Shown here: positions 51,487-61,035 of the stretch, in pieces
Layout of the letters: each line of letters opens with the position of its first letter
Numbering within the stretch: position 1 is the first letter of the stretch
Origin: Treponema vincentii F0403
Lineage (GTDB): Bacteria; Spirochaetota; Spirochaetia; Treponematales; Treponemataceae
Length of the DNA stretch: 64,000 bases
Assembly: GCF_000412995.1 (NCBI RefSeq)
Contig: NZ_KE332513.1
Span: 116,030 to 180,029, forward strand
Direction: 5' to 3'
Notes under the pieces: generated by a model
Seen by the model: only the letters and a program-made list of their open reading frames with translations
Told to the model about the DNA's origin: nothing
The model's database searches: none
Translations under genes and position numbers: made by a program

Positions 51487-52635
51487 CTATGTATCGCTAA
51501 TGCGTTCCGCCGGTGACAAAATTTCGGTAACACGGACACCGAAATTTTCATCGATAACGACAACTTCTCCTTTTGCAATCGGCTTATGATTAACTAATAT
51601 ATCCACCGGTTCACCGGCAAGCTTATCCAATTCGATAATATGCCCTTCACCCATGCTTAAAATTTCTTTAATCATCTTGCGGGTACGTCCGAGTTCGACG
51701 GTCATCTCCATGAACACGTCCATAATCAACCCGATATTCCCCTGCTCCGCTTCGGTTACACCGTTGAGAAGAGGAGAAAATTGCACGGACTGTACATTCG
51801 GATTCATACCGGGCATCACCATTCCGCCCTGAGCCTGTACGCCTCCCTGCATTTGCATTCCCATACCCATCGGTTGCTGTCCCATCTGCGGCATTCCATT
51901 CATTCCGTTCATCGGCATATTCATTGCTCCCATTCCGCCTCCTTGATCAGGAGCAGACTGTGCCGGAATAGGCTGCACAGGCGCTGCCTGCGGAGCACTC
52001 TCCGTTTTACTTAATTTATCGGCAATTTGTTCCGCTGTCTTTTTTGCAATAATTTCCCATAAGTCAAAGACGGCATCATCAATTGTAACCGAATATGTTA
52101 AAAGTGCAAAGTCCTGCGAAAGCCGTACCATTGCCTTGGGCACGTGATGAGCTTCGGCCGGCATATTGGTAACGCCTTTAATATTCTGGCCATCGAAAGC
52201 ACTGATTTCTTTTCCGACATATTGCGCAACCGTCTCACTGATAACGGAAAGCGCCATATCGTCAATCTTAACACTTTCCTCATTATTTACAAGGCTGACC
52301 AGCTTTTCCGCAAATTCGGGAGCAAGCACAAACAGATGGTCGCCTGTCAGCGCTCCTTCAAAATCGATCGTAACGGCAACCGCCATATCCGGAACTTTCT
52401 GCAAAAGAGCTTCGCGGTTGCTTAACTCGATAACAGGATTGGATACGGAAACGGTTTTACCCGTCATCGAATCCAGATTTGCAGCGAGTGCGGGAACATT
52501 CCCGTCAAAAAATTTCTGTAACGCTTCTTGGCGCGCCGGTGTAAACGCTCCGCCTGCCGGAGCGCCGACGGAACCGCCGCTCATACCCGACAACAATGCG
52601 TCTATTTCGTTCTGAGAAATGGAACCATCACTCAT
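51487..52635 (-). CDS. fliY: Flagellar motor switch protein FliY (FliN domain)
   Basis: FliY/FliN forms the lower C-ring that controls motor direction. From ATG 52635 (GGAGGAATTAT site) the protein has 382 residues: FliM-like N-terminal SQNEIDALLSGM, a CheC-like domain (about 40-205), a Met/Gly/Gln-rich linker (about 225-275, GMNGMPQMGQQPMGMGMQ) and the C-terminal SpoA/FliN domain (about 295-382, VTVELGRTRKMIKEILSMGE, LVNHKPIAKGEVVVIDENFG). The CheC phosphatase motif is not evident. Its start overlaps the fliM stop by eight bases. Confidence 0.93.
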   Translation of the reverse strand: MSDGSISQNEIDALLSGMSGGSVGAPAGGAFTPARQEALQKFFDGNVPALAANLDSMTGKTVSVSNPVIELSNREALLQKVPDMAVAVTIDFEGALTGDHLFVLAPEFAEKLVSLVNNEESVKIDDMALSVISETVAQYVGKEISAFDGQNIKGVTNMPAEAHHVPKAMVRLSQDFALLTYSVTIDDAVFDLWEIIAKKTAEQIADKLSKTESAPQAAPVQPIPAQSAPDQGGGMGAMNMPMNGMNGMPQMGQQPMGMGMQMQGGVQAQGGMVMPGMNPNVQSVQFSPLLNGVTEAEQGNIGLIMDVFMEMTVELGRTRKMIKEILSMGEGHIIELDKLAGEPVDILVNHKPIAKGEVVVIDENFGVRVTEILSPAERISDT

Positions 52636-53662
52636 ATAATTCCTCCTGATCAGCACTTAACTCTTCAAATTCATCTTGATTGATATCTTCAATCTTTTCC
52701 AATATCTGTACGGCTACCTTATTTCCCACAACGCCGGGCTGACACCAAAACTTCTTTCTACTGCCGACACTCAGCGTAAACGGATGGCCAACTCTTGTAT
52801 CGGTCAGTCTCACTACATCGCCTGCACGGAGATTTAACACATCCCGCACCGGCAATCTTAATGAACCTACTTCGGCAACAACGTCCATATCTACCGTAGA
52901 AAGTTTTTCTTTTAATACGCCCATGTACTGAGTCGTCGAACTTCTGCGTACGGACGAGAACCAGAACTGACTGGACAGCTTGGAAATAATCGGCTCTATC
53001 GTGATATAGGGAATACAGAAGTTCATCATCCCTTCTTCTTCGCCGACCTTTGTTTCCAGCGTAACCAAAACGACCATTTCTGAAGGAGGTACAATCTGCG
53101 CAAATTGCGGATTCGTTTCGATCTGCCCTAAACGGGGGCGTAAGTCAATAACCTGCGTCCATGCTTCGCGCATATTTGCTAAGATACGCACGATAACCCC
53201 TTCCATAACGGAGGCTTCTATATCGGTTAATTCCCGCTGTACCATCGTACCCTGCCCCGTACCGCCGAAAAGACGGTCTATTATAGAGAAGGTAACGGAA
53301 GGGTCTATTTCTAAAACGGCATTCCCTTTCAGCGGATCCATGTTAATTACAGCCAGCGTAGTCGGCGTAGGGATTGAACGGATAAACTCTTCATACGTCA
53401 GCTGATCGACAGAGGCAACGTGTACGTGCGCCATACTCCGCAGCTGAGCAGAAAGAGCGGTGGTAGTCAAACGCGCAAAGGTTTCGTGCATAATTGAAAC
53501 GGTACGCATTTGCTCCTTAGAGAATTTATCCGGCCGCTTAAAATCGTAAATTTTGATTTTACGCGTATCATTAACCGGTCTAAATTCTTCCGCTTCGGTA
53601 TCCCCTGAGCTGATTGCAGTGAGAAGCTGGTCTATTTCGTCCTGCGATAATACTTCAGTCAT
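52628..53662 (-). CDS. fliM: Flagellar motor switch protein FliM
   Basis: The 344-residue protein begins MTEVLSQDEIDQLLTAIS, the conserved CheY-P-binding segment, followed by the CheC-like middle domain (LRSMAHVHVASVDQLTYEEF, about 80-230) and the C-terminal SpoA domain (LSTVDMDVVAEVGSLRLPVRDVL). It forms the switch complex with FliG and FliY. All features are normal for the family. Confidence 0.96.
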   Translation of the reverse strand: MTEVLSQDEIDQLLTAISSGDTEAEEFRPVNDTRKIKIYDFKRPDKFSKEQMRTVSIMHETFARLTTTALSAQLRSMAHVHVASVDQLTYEEFIRSIPTPTTLAVINMDPLKGNAVLEIDPSVTFSIIDRLFGGTGQGTMVQRELTDIEASVMEGVIVRILANMREAWTQVIDLRPRLGQIETNPQFAQIVPPSEMVVLVTLETKVGEEEGMMNFCIPYITIEPIISKLSSQFWFSSVRRSSTTQYMGVLKEKLSTVDMDVVAEVGSLRLPVRDVLNLRAGDVVRLTDTRVGHPFTLSVGSRKKFWCQPGVVGNKVAVQILEKIEDINQDEFEELSADQEELYE

Positions 53663-53669
53663 ACAATCC

Positions 53670-54221
53670 CTATTGTTCTATAATATCATATTGAGTAAAA
53701 GCAACCGCTTTTATCTTCGACTTTGATAGTATATTGTCATTGATTTCATTGCGTATTTCAATCTTGATTTTTTCTTCCTGACGAAGTTCCGCAACAGTCT
53801 TATTTTGGAAGTATGAACGGAGAAAATCCTTCAATTCAACCAACCGTGCCGTTAATTCCTGCGATGTTGTCTTATCGTTCTGCGGATACCCGAGTTCAAC
53901 GTTGGCAACAACGGTCGCCGGAACAACATCGGAGGTTAATGCTTTTACTGCCCCGATTGCAGAATAGTATTGCAGCATTTCACGCGAATCGCGGTATTCT
54001 TCCGCAATAGGATATTCGGACTGCGACTGCCCTCTTTTTGACATCAGATTAACCGTAATAACGACAACCGTTACAATAAAAATTAAAGCAGCGAGCGCAA
54101 GGGCAATGTATTTCAGAAGCGTCGGAATAAGCCCCGCTTTTTTAGCTTTTACCGGATTATCGACACCGATGTTTTCATCCATTCCGTGTTCATCAGTCAA
54201 ATTTGTATGCTCGTCAGCCAT
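53670..54221 (-). CDS. fliL: Flagellar basal body-associated protein FliL
   Basis: The 183-residue protein has a cytoplasmic N-terminus, one transmembrane helix (about 36-58, LLKYIALALAALIFIVTVVV) and a periplasmic domain ending LRQEEKIKIEIRNEINDNIL, typical of FliL. It surrounds the stator MotAB and, in spirochaetes, affects flagellar orientation. It sits between motB and fliM. Confidence 0.92.
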   Translation of the reverse strand: MADEHTNLTDEHGMDENIGVDNPVKAKKAGLIPTLLKYIALALAALIFIVTVVVITVNLMSKRGQSQSEYPIAEEYRDSREMLQYYSAIGAVKALTSDVVPATVVANVELGYPQNDKTTSQELTARLVELKDFLRSYFQNKTVAELRQEEKIKIEIRNEINDNILSKSKIKAVAFTQYDIIEQ

Positions 54222-54263
54222 TGTGGTTACTCCTCTCTCTTCAAGTAAATCTTTAGGGAAGCA

Positions 54264-54980
54264 CTAAAAATGTGCATCATCCAAAATAATAATATCAACC
54301 CGCCTATTATAGGCACGCCCTTCTGCAGTCTCATTGGAATAGACAGGGCGAGTATCTGCATAACCGGCAATCGAAAACTTATCTTCCTGTGCACCGAAAT
54401 CCGTTAAATTATGCAGCACATTGATTGCACGGGCAGCCGACAGTTCCCAGTTGCTTGTCCACTTTCCCGAAAGCGCATCGCTTGAATCGGTGTGCCCTTC
54501 AATACGGAAACGGCGTGCCGCTAATTCTTTATCGGATAAAAACTGCGCAATCCTCAATAATGTCTCGCGGCTTTCTTCAATATTTAATTCCGCACTGTTG
54601 CGCGCAAAAAAGGAATCCGCCGCAAGAGAAATTACAATACCCCGTTCATCGCTGGTAACGGCGATCTTATTTGTTTTGATCTCAGGGGCGAAAACCGATA
54701 CGGCTTTTTTTAAAGCGGTACCGAGTAACTTTCCCTTTTCCATTGCCGGCATTGAACTGATGGTATTACCGAGATCCGCAAGTTTACCGGCCGATAAAGA
54801 AATGGAACCGCCGGTCGGGTCGCCGCTTATAGACGCCGATAGAGCCTGTAGACGGGTAATGTCAACTTCGCTCGGTTCGTACAGCATGACGAAGAAGCAA
54901 AGCATCAGCGTAACCATATCGCCGTACGTTGTCAGCCATCCGCTGCCGGGTGCGTTTGCGCCTTTCTTTTTCCGTGCCAC
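54264..54980 (-). CDS. motB: Stator protein MotB
   Basis: MotB anchors the stator to peptidoglycan and conducts ions. The 238-residue protein has one helix starting [21 protein letters not shown], with the essential Asp, and an OmpA-like C-terminal domain ([60 protein letters not shown]). Its ATG is four bases after the motA stop. Confidence 0.95.
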   Translation of the reverse strand: MARKKKGANAPGSGWLTTYGDMVTLMLCFFVMLYEPSEVDITRLQALSASISGDPTGGSISLSAGKLADLGNTISSMPAMEKGKLLGTALKKAVSVFAPEIKTNKIAVTSDERGIVISLAADSFFARNSAELNIEESRETLLRIAQFLSDKELAARRFRIEGHTDSSDALSGKWTSNWELSAARAINVLHNLTDFGAQEDKFSIAGYADTRPVYSNETAEGRAYNRRVDIIILDDAHF

Positions 54981-54983
54981 GGC

Positions 54984-55763
54984 TTACTCCTTCATAACCT
55001 CAGCTTCCAAAACTTTACGGTCTTTCGGATCAAGATAGGTAAGCAGCCGCTGTGCAAGGATACGCGGGTGGTCGCCCGATTGAATACCGAGTATCCCCTC
55101 AATAATCATTTCCTTTGACCGCACTTCCAGATTATTCTGGTACGCAAGTTTGGAAGCGATAGGAATAAGCAGCCAGTTTGCCATCATAGAACCGTAAAAT
55201 GTCGTAACCAGCGCAACTGCCATATTCGGACCTAACGAACTTTTGTCTTCGATGTTCAGCAACATACCGATAAGACCGATAACCGTTCCCAACATTCCGA
55301 AACCGGGAGCAAGGGTTGCCCATGCGTTTATAAGCGAAATCCACTTGTTATGGCGCTCTTCCATCTGCGTCAATTCATTTTCCATCGACACACGGATGGC
55401 AGCTCCGTCGATACCGTCGATAACATTGCGCAGTCCGGTGCGAAGAAAATCATCTTCAAAATCCTGAATTTCTTCTTCCAGAGCCAAAAGACCGGTACGG
55501 CGGCTTTTTTCGGACAAGGCGACGAGTTTTTGTACCATTTCTTTCTCTTTATAGTCGGCAACTTTGAACACCCTGCCCATAACCTTGAAAATACCGATAA
55601 CGTAAGAAAGCGGATAGGTTAAGAACAAACACATATACGAACCGCCGATCGTGATGAACATCGAAGGAACGTCGATAAGTCCGCCGAGCGAGCTTCCCAT
55701 AAAAGCGCCGAACATAACGACAGCGATACCGCCGAATATACCTATAAATGATGCTATATCCAT
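54984..55763 (-). CDS. motA: Stator protein MotA
   Basis: The 259-residue protein has four helices (about 5-25, 33-50, 150-170, 185-205) and the cytoplasmic loop with charged residues (EKEMVQKLVALSEKSRRTGL). NAWATLAPGFGMLGTVIGLI is the family signature with the conserved Pro; GMLLNIEDKSSLGPNMAVAL and TTFYGSMMANWLLIPIASKL follow. It is the stator partner of MotB. Confidence 0.95.
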   Translation of the reverse strand: MDIASFIGIFGGIAVVMFGAFMGSSLGGLIDVPSMFITIGGSYMCLFLTYPLSYVIGIFKVMGRVFKVADYKEKEMVQKLVALSEKSRRTGLLALEEEIQDFEDDFLRTGLRNVIDGIDGAAIRVSMENELTQMEERHNKWISLINAWATLAPGFGMLGTVIGLIGMLLNIEDKSSLGPNMAVALVTTFYGSMMANWLLIPIASKLAYQNNLEVRSKEMIIEGILGIQSGDHPRILAQRLLTYLDPKDRKVLEAEVMKE

Positions 55764-55780
55764 AACTTAAGACAGCTCCC

Positions 55781-55978
55781 TTACATTTCGTTTTTAAAGA
55801 TACCGATACATCTACGGTACGCGACAATAGCGTCGATCAGTGCTTCAGGCGTTTCTTTTATCACAAAACTTTTGCCCGACAACATGTGCAACGTTACATC
55901 GGGATTACAGTCTATCGTTTCAATCTGATGGGGATTTATCCAATACTGTGTGCCGTTAAGCCGCGTAACCTTTACCAT
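55781..55978 (-). CDS. flbD: FlbD family flagellar protein
   Basis: The 65-residue protein MVKVTRLNGTQYWINPHQIE is typical of FlbD/YlzI family small proteins coded between flgE and motA. It continues IDCNPDVTLHMLSGKSFVIK and ends with a helix. It is called orf4 in the treponemal fla operon. Exact function is unknown, probably at the stator or hook. Confidence 0.9.
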   Translation of the reverse strand: MVKVTRLNGTQYWINPHQIETIDCNPDVTLHMLSGKSFVIKETPEALIDAIVAYRRCIGIFKNEM

Positions 55979-56001
55979 AATGTATCCTTTATATTACCTT
56001 A

Positions 56002-57393
56002 TTACCGCTTCAAATTCAATACGGTTTCAAGCATTGTGTCGGACGTCTGGATGGTCTTTGCTCCTGCTTGGAACCCGCGCTGGGTAATAATCATGTCGGT
56101 AAACTGATCGGTTAAATCGACATTACTCATTTCGAGAGTGCCGGCAATCAGTTTCCCTTTTCCCATTACACCTGAAGTTGTGATATTTGCAATACCGGAG
56201 TTGTTAGACTGCACATAAGTGTTCTCCCCTGCTTTTTCCAAACCGCCCTGATTTGCAAAGCCCGCCATTGCCAGCTGTCCGATTTCGTGGCTGACGCCGT
56301 TGGAATACACGCCGGTAATAATACCGCTCTGATCGATCTTGAAATTTTCAAGATACCCCATTGCGTATCCGTCCTGCTCGTAAGCCTTGGTTGTGCTGCG
56401 TTCGGCAAACTGGGTAATGGTATTGCGGGATGTTCCAATCTCGCCTAAGTTAATATCAAAGGTGTGGCGGACGGGGGCTCCGTCTTCTCCGGCCGTCGCA
56501 CCGGGAACATTATAGGAAACTTGTACGAGTACCTGTCCCGCTTCGGCGGAGGCATTGCCTGCCGTATCGGTAACCGATGCAAGGTGTCCGTAGTTATCGA
56601 AGGTAACGGTGAACGTGTTACCGGTGCCTTCGGTAGTACCAACACCCGTGCGCGTTGCCGTTGCTTCTGCATTTTCGGGGTCTACATTGACCGTTGCGAG
56701 CCACTGGTTTTGAGTGCCCGGGACGCGCGAAAAGCTTAGGTTAAGTTCATGGGTCTCGCCGAAGGTGTCGTACACTTTGAACTCGGTTGTCCATGTCGAT
56801 TCCAGCACTTGGGCACGGTTTGCGTTTTCGGGAAGTTCCGGCAGCCGCTTGTCGAGGTTACAGGCATAGTTCACCGAGGTAGTCGCACGGGCGTCGATCT
56901 TCTGCCCGATCGGGATGATGAGGTCTTCCGTCTGTGCGGAGGTGTTGATAAGCCGGGTACCGTCTACTTCCTGCGCCATCCAGCCCTGAACACGCATACC
57001 GTTTGCGGGGTTCACCATTGTGCCGTCTCTATCGACACCGAAGGCTCCGGCGCGGGTGTAAAAGCTTTTTTCGCCCGACTTGAGAACGAAGAAACCGTTT
57101 CCCTGCACAGCGATGTCGGTATTGATACCGGTTGACTGCAAAGCGCCCTGCGTATGCACGGTGTCGATGCTTGCAACCATCATACCGAGTCCTACTTCTT
57201 TCGGATTAACGCCGCCTACTTCTTCGGTAGGACGGGACGCTCCGCTCAGCTGCTGAGAAATCAAATCCTGAAAATTAACCCGTCCGCGCTTAAAGCCCGT
57301 CGTATTCACGTTTGCAATATTGTTACCGATAACATCCATTCTCGTTTGGTGATTCTGCATTCCGGAAACGCCGGAAAATAACGACCGCATCAT
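56002..57393 (-). CDS. flgE: Flagellar hook protein FlgE with lysinoalanine-forming residues
   Basis: The 463-residue hook protein starts [20 protein letters not shown] and ends with [20 protein letters not shown] and [17 protein letters not shown]. Counting from the first Met, Lys165 ([10 protein letters not shown]) and Cys178-Asn179 (NYACNLDK) are present. In T. denticola FlgE, Cys178 and Lys165 of adjacent subunits form a lysinoalanine cross-link that stiffens the hook and is required for motility (established work). Same length and positions here imply the same self-catalysed chemistry. The start has a GAGAGGAGAT ribosome site. Confidence 0.97.
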   Translation of the reverse strand: MMRSLFSGVSGMQNHQTRMDVIGNNIANVNTTGFKRGRVNFQDLISQQLSGASRPTEEVGGVNPKEVGLGMMVASIDTVHTQGALQSTGINTDIAVQGNGFFVLKSGEKSFYTRAGAFGVDRDGTMVNPANGMRVQGWMAQEVDGTRLINTSAQTEDLIIPIGQKIDARATTSVNYACNLDKRLPELPENANRAQVLESTWTTEFKVYDTFGETHELNLSFSRVPGTQNQWLATVNVDPENAEATATRTGVGTTEGTGNTFTVTFDNYGHLASVTDTAGNASAEAGQVLVQVSYNVPGATAGEDGAPVRHTFDINLGEIGTSRNTITQFAERSTTKAYEQDGYAMGYLENFKIDQSGIITGVYSNGVSHEIGQLAMAGFANQGGLEKAGENTYVQSNNSGIANITTSGVMGKGKLIAGTLEMSNVDLTDQFTDMIITQRGFQAGAKTIQTSDTMLETVLNLKR

Positions 57394-57435
57394 ATCTGTA
57401 ATCTCCTCTCTAATCAGTGTATAGGAATTAGTTCC

Positions 57436-57915
57436 TTAATTATTCGCATAGACGGTTTGTACATCCGACCACGCGTACCATTTGCCGTTGACCTGCACTT
57501 GCGGATTTTCGCCGCGGGTTGCAGCTGTAATGGTTCCCGAAACGGTACCGCCGCTTTGTTCGATATCGACTTGCTTGCCGACCACATTGACCGCCGAAGA
57601 ATCCCCGATTAGTCTGTTCAAGGTTCCGAAGCTCTGGTTCATGTTCGTCAGCTGCTCAAGGGAGGTAAACTGCGCCATCTGAGCGACAAACTGAGTGTCT
57701 TCCATCGGACTGGTAGGATCCTGATGAGTCAGCTGCGCTACGAGCAACTGTAGAAAATCGTCCTTTCCCAGTTCCTGTTTAGGCTTTCTCCCTTCCGGAA
57801 AATTCTGTTTATTGATTGTGTCAACTTCCATGTTGAGCCGGATTTTTTCTTCCGGACTCATTTCAAAAGAAGGCATCGGAACTCCATTTCCCTGCGCTAC
57901 CGAACCGATATTCAT
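57436..57915 (-). CDS. flgD: Hook scaffolding protein FlgD
   Basis: The 159-residue protein caps the growing hook. It has KQELGKDDFLQLLVAQLTHQ and DPTSPMEDTQFVAQMAQFTS, the FlgD signature, then the C-terminal part DIEQSGGTVSGTITAATRG. It is short because the FLG-C domains are reduced, as in other spirochaetes. It lies between fliK and flgE. Confidence 0.95.
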   Translation of the reverse strand: MNIGSVAQGNGVPMPSFEMSPEEKIRLNMEVDTINKQNFPEGRKPKQELGKDDFLQLLVAQLTHQDPTSPMEDTQFVAQMAQFTSLEQLTNMNQSFGTLNRLIGDSSAVNVVGKQVDIEQSGGTVSGTITAATRGENPQVQVNGKWYAWSDVQTVYANN

Positions 57916-57933
57916 ATCTCTTTATCCCCCATT

Positions 57934-59268
57934 TTATGCAAATACATTCACCGCTTGGTCTTGCCCGAAAGCGTAGACAGTTTGAGTATCGGCATAACGA
58001 TTATCCTGCATTACCTCAAGGCGGTCATTTTGTGCAAATAATTCGTTAAATTGACCGTTTTCGTCGCCAAATTGTCGACTGCCGCCTTCGCCCGACCAGC
58101 TGACATCGAACTGTGCGCTTGCGAAGCCGCCCTGTTCAAAGGCTTTTGCAAGCTGCTCGATGCTTTCCTTAAAGGCCTCGTACGCTTCTTTTGAGCCGGT
58201 GATAATCTTGCCGACGATTTTCTTACCGCCTGCCAATTCCAAATTGATTCTGACATTGCCGAGATGTGCGGGCTGCATCTGCAAGCGGATGACGCCTGCG
58301 TTGTTATCCTGCAGCACAATCCGCCCTGCCTGCACAAAGTCGGGCGCCATATCCTGCACTTGCTGCGCTACCAACGAGGCAAAACTCGGTGCGCCGCTCT
58401 CCTGTGCTGTCTGTGTACCGTTTGCAGCGGTGCCCAAACCTGCCGCCATACTGCGGAAGTCCGCCGCCATATCAACCGACGGCGCATCGGTAACCCGCAC
58501 GGCGGCACCCGCTTCGTGTACGGAACCGTCTGCAGTAACCGGCGCGGCGTGTACCGTGCGTTCATCTATCACCGTGAATACGGGCTTGTGCTGTTTTACC
58601 TGCTGCGGTTTCGCAGTCTTTTCGAGAGCGCCATCAACTGCATTCCCATCGGTATTTTTCTTCTGCTTCCCGGACAGCTCTGCCGTGCCCGAGACTGAAA
58701 TACCTGCCGCCAAGCCGGGTTCCGCTTTGCCGTTTTTCTGTTTTTTTGCCTGCACCGCTTCTTCTGCAGACAATATTGCAGCTTCCTCCGGCACAGCTTC
58801 CGTCTCCGCTTGTGCAAGCATTGAACCCCTCAGCTGCTTATTCGTACCGGATTCGAGCGCATTCTTTACATCGATCCCGTCTTCAAAGGCAAGCAAAACA
58901 TCCGCATCTGCAAGCGCTTCGGCGGCTTCCCCTTCCCGTGCATCTGCTTCGGCAAGGTGTTGTGCGCGCGTATCGCTTTGCTTTCCCGTTTTGTTCTTTA
59001 ACCGGGATAATTCGGTTTGCGCCGCAGCATTTTTTTTACGCTCAGTCTGTTCCGACGCTTCTTGAGCCAACGCGGCGCTGCCGGATATTTTTCCTTCTCC
59101 CGCAGTGCGGCCATTAGTCTCCTCCGCCATCAGCTTTTTTATTATATCCATAAAGGATGAGCCCTTCACATCAGGTTCTTTTGCATTTTTTTTATCCTGA
59201 TTACTTGACTGTACTGCATCCGTGTAATTGACCGGCTGCATATCGTTTTGGACATCAAGTGCTTGCAT
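57934..59268 (-). CDS. fliK: Flagellar hook-length control protein FliK (Tap1-like)
   Basis: FliK measures hook length and triggers the export switch. The 444-residue protein has a long low-complexity N-terminal part rich in Ala, Glu and Lys (about 1-310) and the C-terminal FliK domain (about 325-420): GVIRLQMQPAHLGNVRINLE, then EAYEAFKESIEQLAKAFEQG. ATG 59268 is chosen for its GGAGG site; a TTG 15 bases upstream overlaps that site. It is the first gene of the fla operon (called tap1 in T. denticola). Element B3 lies directly upstream. Confidence 0.9.
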   Translation of the reverse strand: MQALDVQNDMQPVNYTDAVQSSNQDKKNAKEPDVKGSSFMDIIKKLMAEETNGRTAGEGKISGSAALAQEASEQTERKKNAAAQTELSRLKNKTGKQSDTRAQHLAEADAREGEAAEALADADVLLAFEDGIDVKNALESGTNKQLRGSMLAQAETEAVPEEAAILSAEEAVQAKKQKNGKAEPGLAAGISVSGTAELSGKQKKNTDGNAVDGALEKTAKPQQVKQHKPVFTVIDERTVHAAPVTADGSVHEAGAAVRVTDAPSVDMAADFRSMAAGLGTAANGTQTAQESGAPSFASLVAQQVQDMAPDFVQAGRIVLQDNNAGVIRLQMQPAHLGNVRINLELAGGKKIVGKIITGSKEAYEAFKESIEQLAKAFEQGGFASAQFDVSWSGEGGSRQFGDENGQFNELFAQNDRLEVMQDNRYADTQTVYAFGQDQAVNVFA

Positions 59269-59320
59269 GTATTGAACCTCCAATTTGCTTCTATATAGAT
59301 AGATAAATTATAGATAAACT

Positions 59321-59470
59321 TGTTCCTTAAAATGCAACAGCTGAACAAAGTTTTAACTTTGGAGGCTGCTGCATTCATGCGCGACAGCACGCATATAATC
59401 TACGACGTTTGCGAAAGCAAACTCGCAGTGTTTTTCAGCCGCGCTATTTCAGCGGCTGAAAATAAACTCT
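59321..59470 (-). repeat. Family B multi-hairpin element, copy B3
   Basis: On the minus strand: TTTCAGCCGC/GCGGCTGAAA, GTTTGC-gaaa-GCAAAC-type, TGCG/CGCA and the terminal hairpin with CTTTG and arms GCAGCAG-like/CTGTTGC, then ATTTTAAGGAAC. It is 53 bases from the fliK ATG in the same orientation as in B1 and B2. The remaining 429-base gap (59269-59697) has a TATAAT-like -10 for fliK and the relic at 59530-59683. Confidence 0.75.
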
Positions 59471-59529
59471 CGTCTTTATGATTTTCGGCTTTTTTTTCAG
59501 CCTTATTGAGAAAGAAAAGAGACAAAATA

Positions 59530-59683
59530 GGAAAGATTTTATAGAATAAGCAAAACCGCTACTGGAATTTTTTGCGCTTTTACGCAAAAATATTCAGTAG
59601 ATGTGGAAAATATCATTTTTAATGCACTGAAAATCCGCGGGCTCAATGTTGATGTCGGGGTTATTACACAATTGGAGTATTGA
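59530..59683 (+). pseudogene. Possible 3' gene remnant upstream of the helical protein
   Basis: After an in-frame TAG the plus strand is open for 50 codons and ends TGA at 59683. It reads like protein (SVDVENIIFNALKIRGLNVD, then VGVITQLEY) but no start codon or ribosome site is found. I do not recognise the family. It may be the tail of a lost gene that preceded the next one. Confidence 0.4.
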
Positions 59684-59697
59684 AAATAGGAGTAACT

Positions 59698-60981
59698 ATG
59701 ATTACCGTTTTTGAACAGGAACTTGAGAAGGGTACCGGTGTACCGTATCTTTTGCTGAAAAAAGGCTGTATTCAACCTTCGGAGCAAATTGAAGAAATCT
59801 TATATGCTAACATTATAGAAAACAAAGCCTACGATCCGCAATGTGAAGGCAGCCGCACCGAATATCTGTACGATCTCTTGGAATTATATCCGCACAGAGA
59901 AAAAATCGACAAGCGCGTTATCGCATATTTTAACACAATGGACGATAGAGATTGGGGCGAATTGCAGGTATTCGGATTTGTACGGAAGCTCGCCGAGTCG
60001 AGGCGGTTCGATAAGACCGAGCTGTACAAAAAATTCGAACAGTATGCCGAAGAAGATATGTATAATGGCATGATCGGCTTGAGCGATTTACTACTGCTCG
60101 ATAAATATGAGGCGGTTGTATACCTCGCCCGTTATTTCGGTACCCATATTACAGAAGATAATAAAAAAGAGTTTATCGACTCTACTTTTTACGATATATA
60201 TGCGGAAGATATCGGATACACTGAAGCGGAGCTGACAGAAAAGCTCCGCAACGAACATGATGCGGCAATCGACCGCTATCTCGCAATCGCGCACATAAAA
60301 CGAAAGACACGAAGGAAAAAACAAAAACAGTATACGGCGGATACAGCCATTGCACTGTTGAAAAGAAAACCCTCCCCAACCCGACTGGAACGTATCAGCC
60401 TTTGGAGATGGGTACGAAGACGTGCAAGCGAAGCCGATATCCAAAAACTTTCGAATGTATTTCTTGAAGCTGAACTGCCGTTGAAAAAAAGACTTATCCG
60501 ATTATTCGAAGAACGGCAAATCAAAATTCCTGCACAGGTACTCTTCGATTCTTTTGAAGCAACTGAAAATAAGTCGTTTCGGCAAGATATTATCGAAGCA
60601 CTTGTTCCCTTCAATGATCCTGCCGTCTATGATTTTTTAAAAGACCGGTATGACGACAATACCAGAAATGCCTTTATAAAAGTCTGCTTGAAATATTACT
60701 CTGAAAACAAAAAGACCAAGCTTTTTAACTTGCTTGAGCTGTGCACTATCTTCGATATACATGAGATACAATATACGGCTCTAGAGTCAAAGGCGTTAGC
60801 CGAAGATCCCGTGTTTAACGATATTCTCCGGATACTGTATCGTAACATGAAATGCTCCCTCTGCCGCAACAGAATCGTTGAAAAGATGATTGAACGCCAT
60901 TGCATTGACGATAATCTCTATGAAGAAATACAATGCGATGTAGATCCCGATACACGGGCATTGGCACGGATGGGGCGATAG
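59698..60981 (+). CDS. Helical repeat protein of unknown function
   Basis: I do not recognise a named family. The 427-residue soluble protein is almost entirely helical, with HEAT-like helix pairs (e.g. ERISLWRWVRRRASEADIQK, LFDSFEATENKSFRQDIIEA, FNDPAVYDFLKDRYDDNTRN). It has a basic patch near residue 205 (KRKTRRKKQKQ) and paired Cys (KCSLCRNR) near residue 390. The start at 59698 follows GGAG. The neighbours are repeats, which suggests a variable locus. It could be a binding or immunity-type protein, but nothing in the sequence proves it. Confidence 0.6.
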   Translation: MITVFEQELEKGTGVPYLLLKKGCIQPSEQIEEILYANIIENKAYDPQCEGSRTEYLYDLLELYPHREKIDKRVIAYFNTMDDRDWGELQVFGFVRKLAESRRFDKTELYKKFEQYAEEDMYNGMIGLSDLLLLDKYEAVVYLARYFGTHITEDNKKEFIDSTFYDIYAEDIGYTEAELTEKLRNEHDAAIDRYLAIAHIKRKTRRKKQKQYTADTAIALLKRKPSPTRLERISLWRWVRRRASEADIQKLSNVFLEAELPLKKRLIRLFEERQIKIPAQVLFDSFEATENKSFRQDIIEALVPFNDPAVYDFLKDRYDDNTRNAFIKVCLKYYSENKKTKLFNLLELCTIFDIHEIQYTALESKALAEDPVFNDILRILYRNMKCSLCRNRIVEKMIERHCIDDNLYEEIQCDVDPDTRALARMGR

Positions 60982-61035
60982 TAAGCAGCGGTAGAATGCG
61001 AGCCGTATATTTCTAAAGTATTGATGCGTTTATCA

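Noticed and set aside
58160..59065. Plus-strand open frame of about 300 codons
   Set aside because: It is antisense to fliK, rich in Ala, Ser and Cys as expected from the reverse of Ala/Glu/Lys-rich coding sequence, and has no ribosome site.
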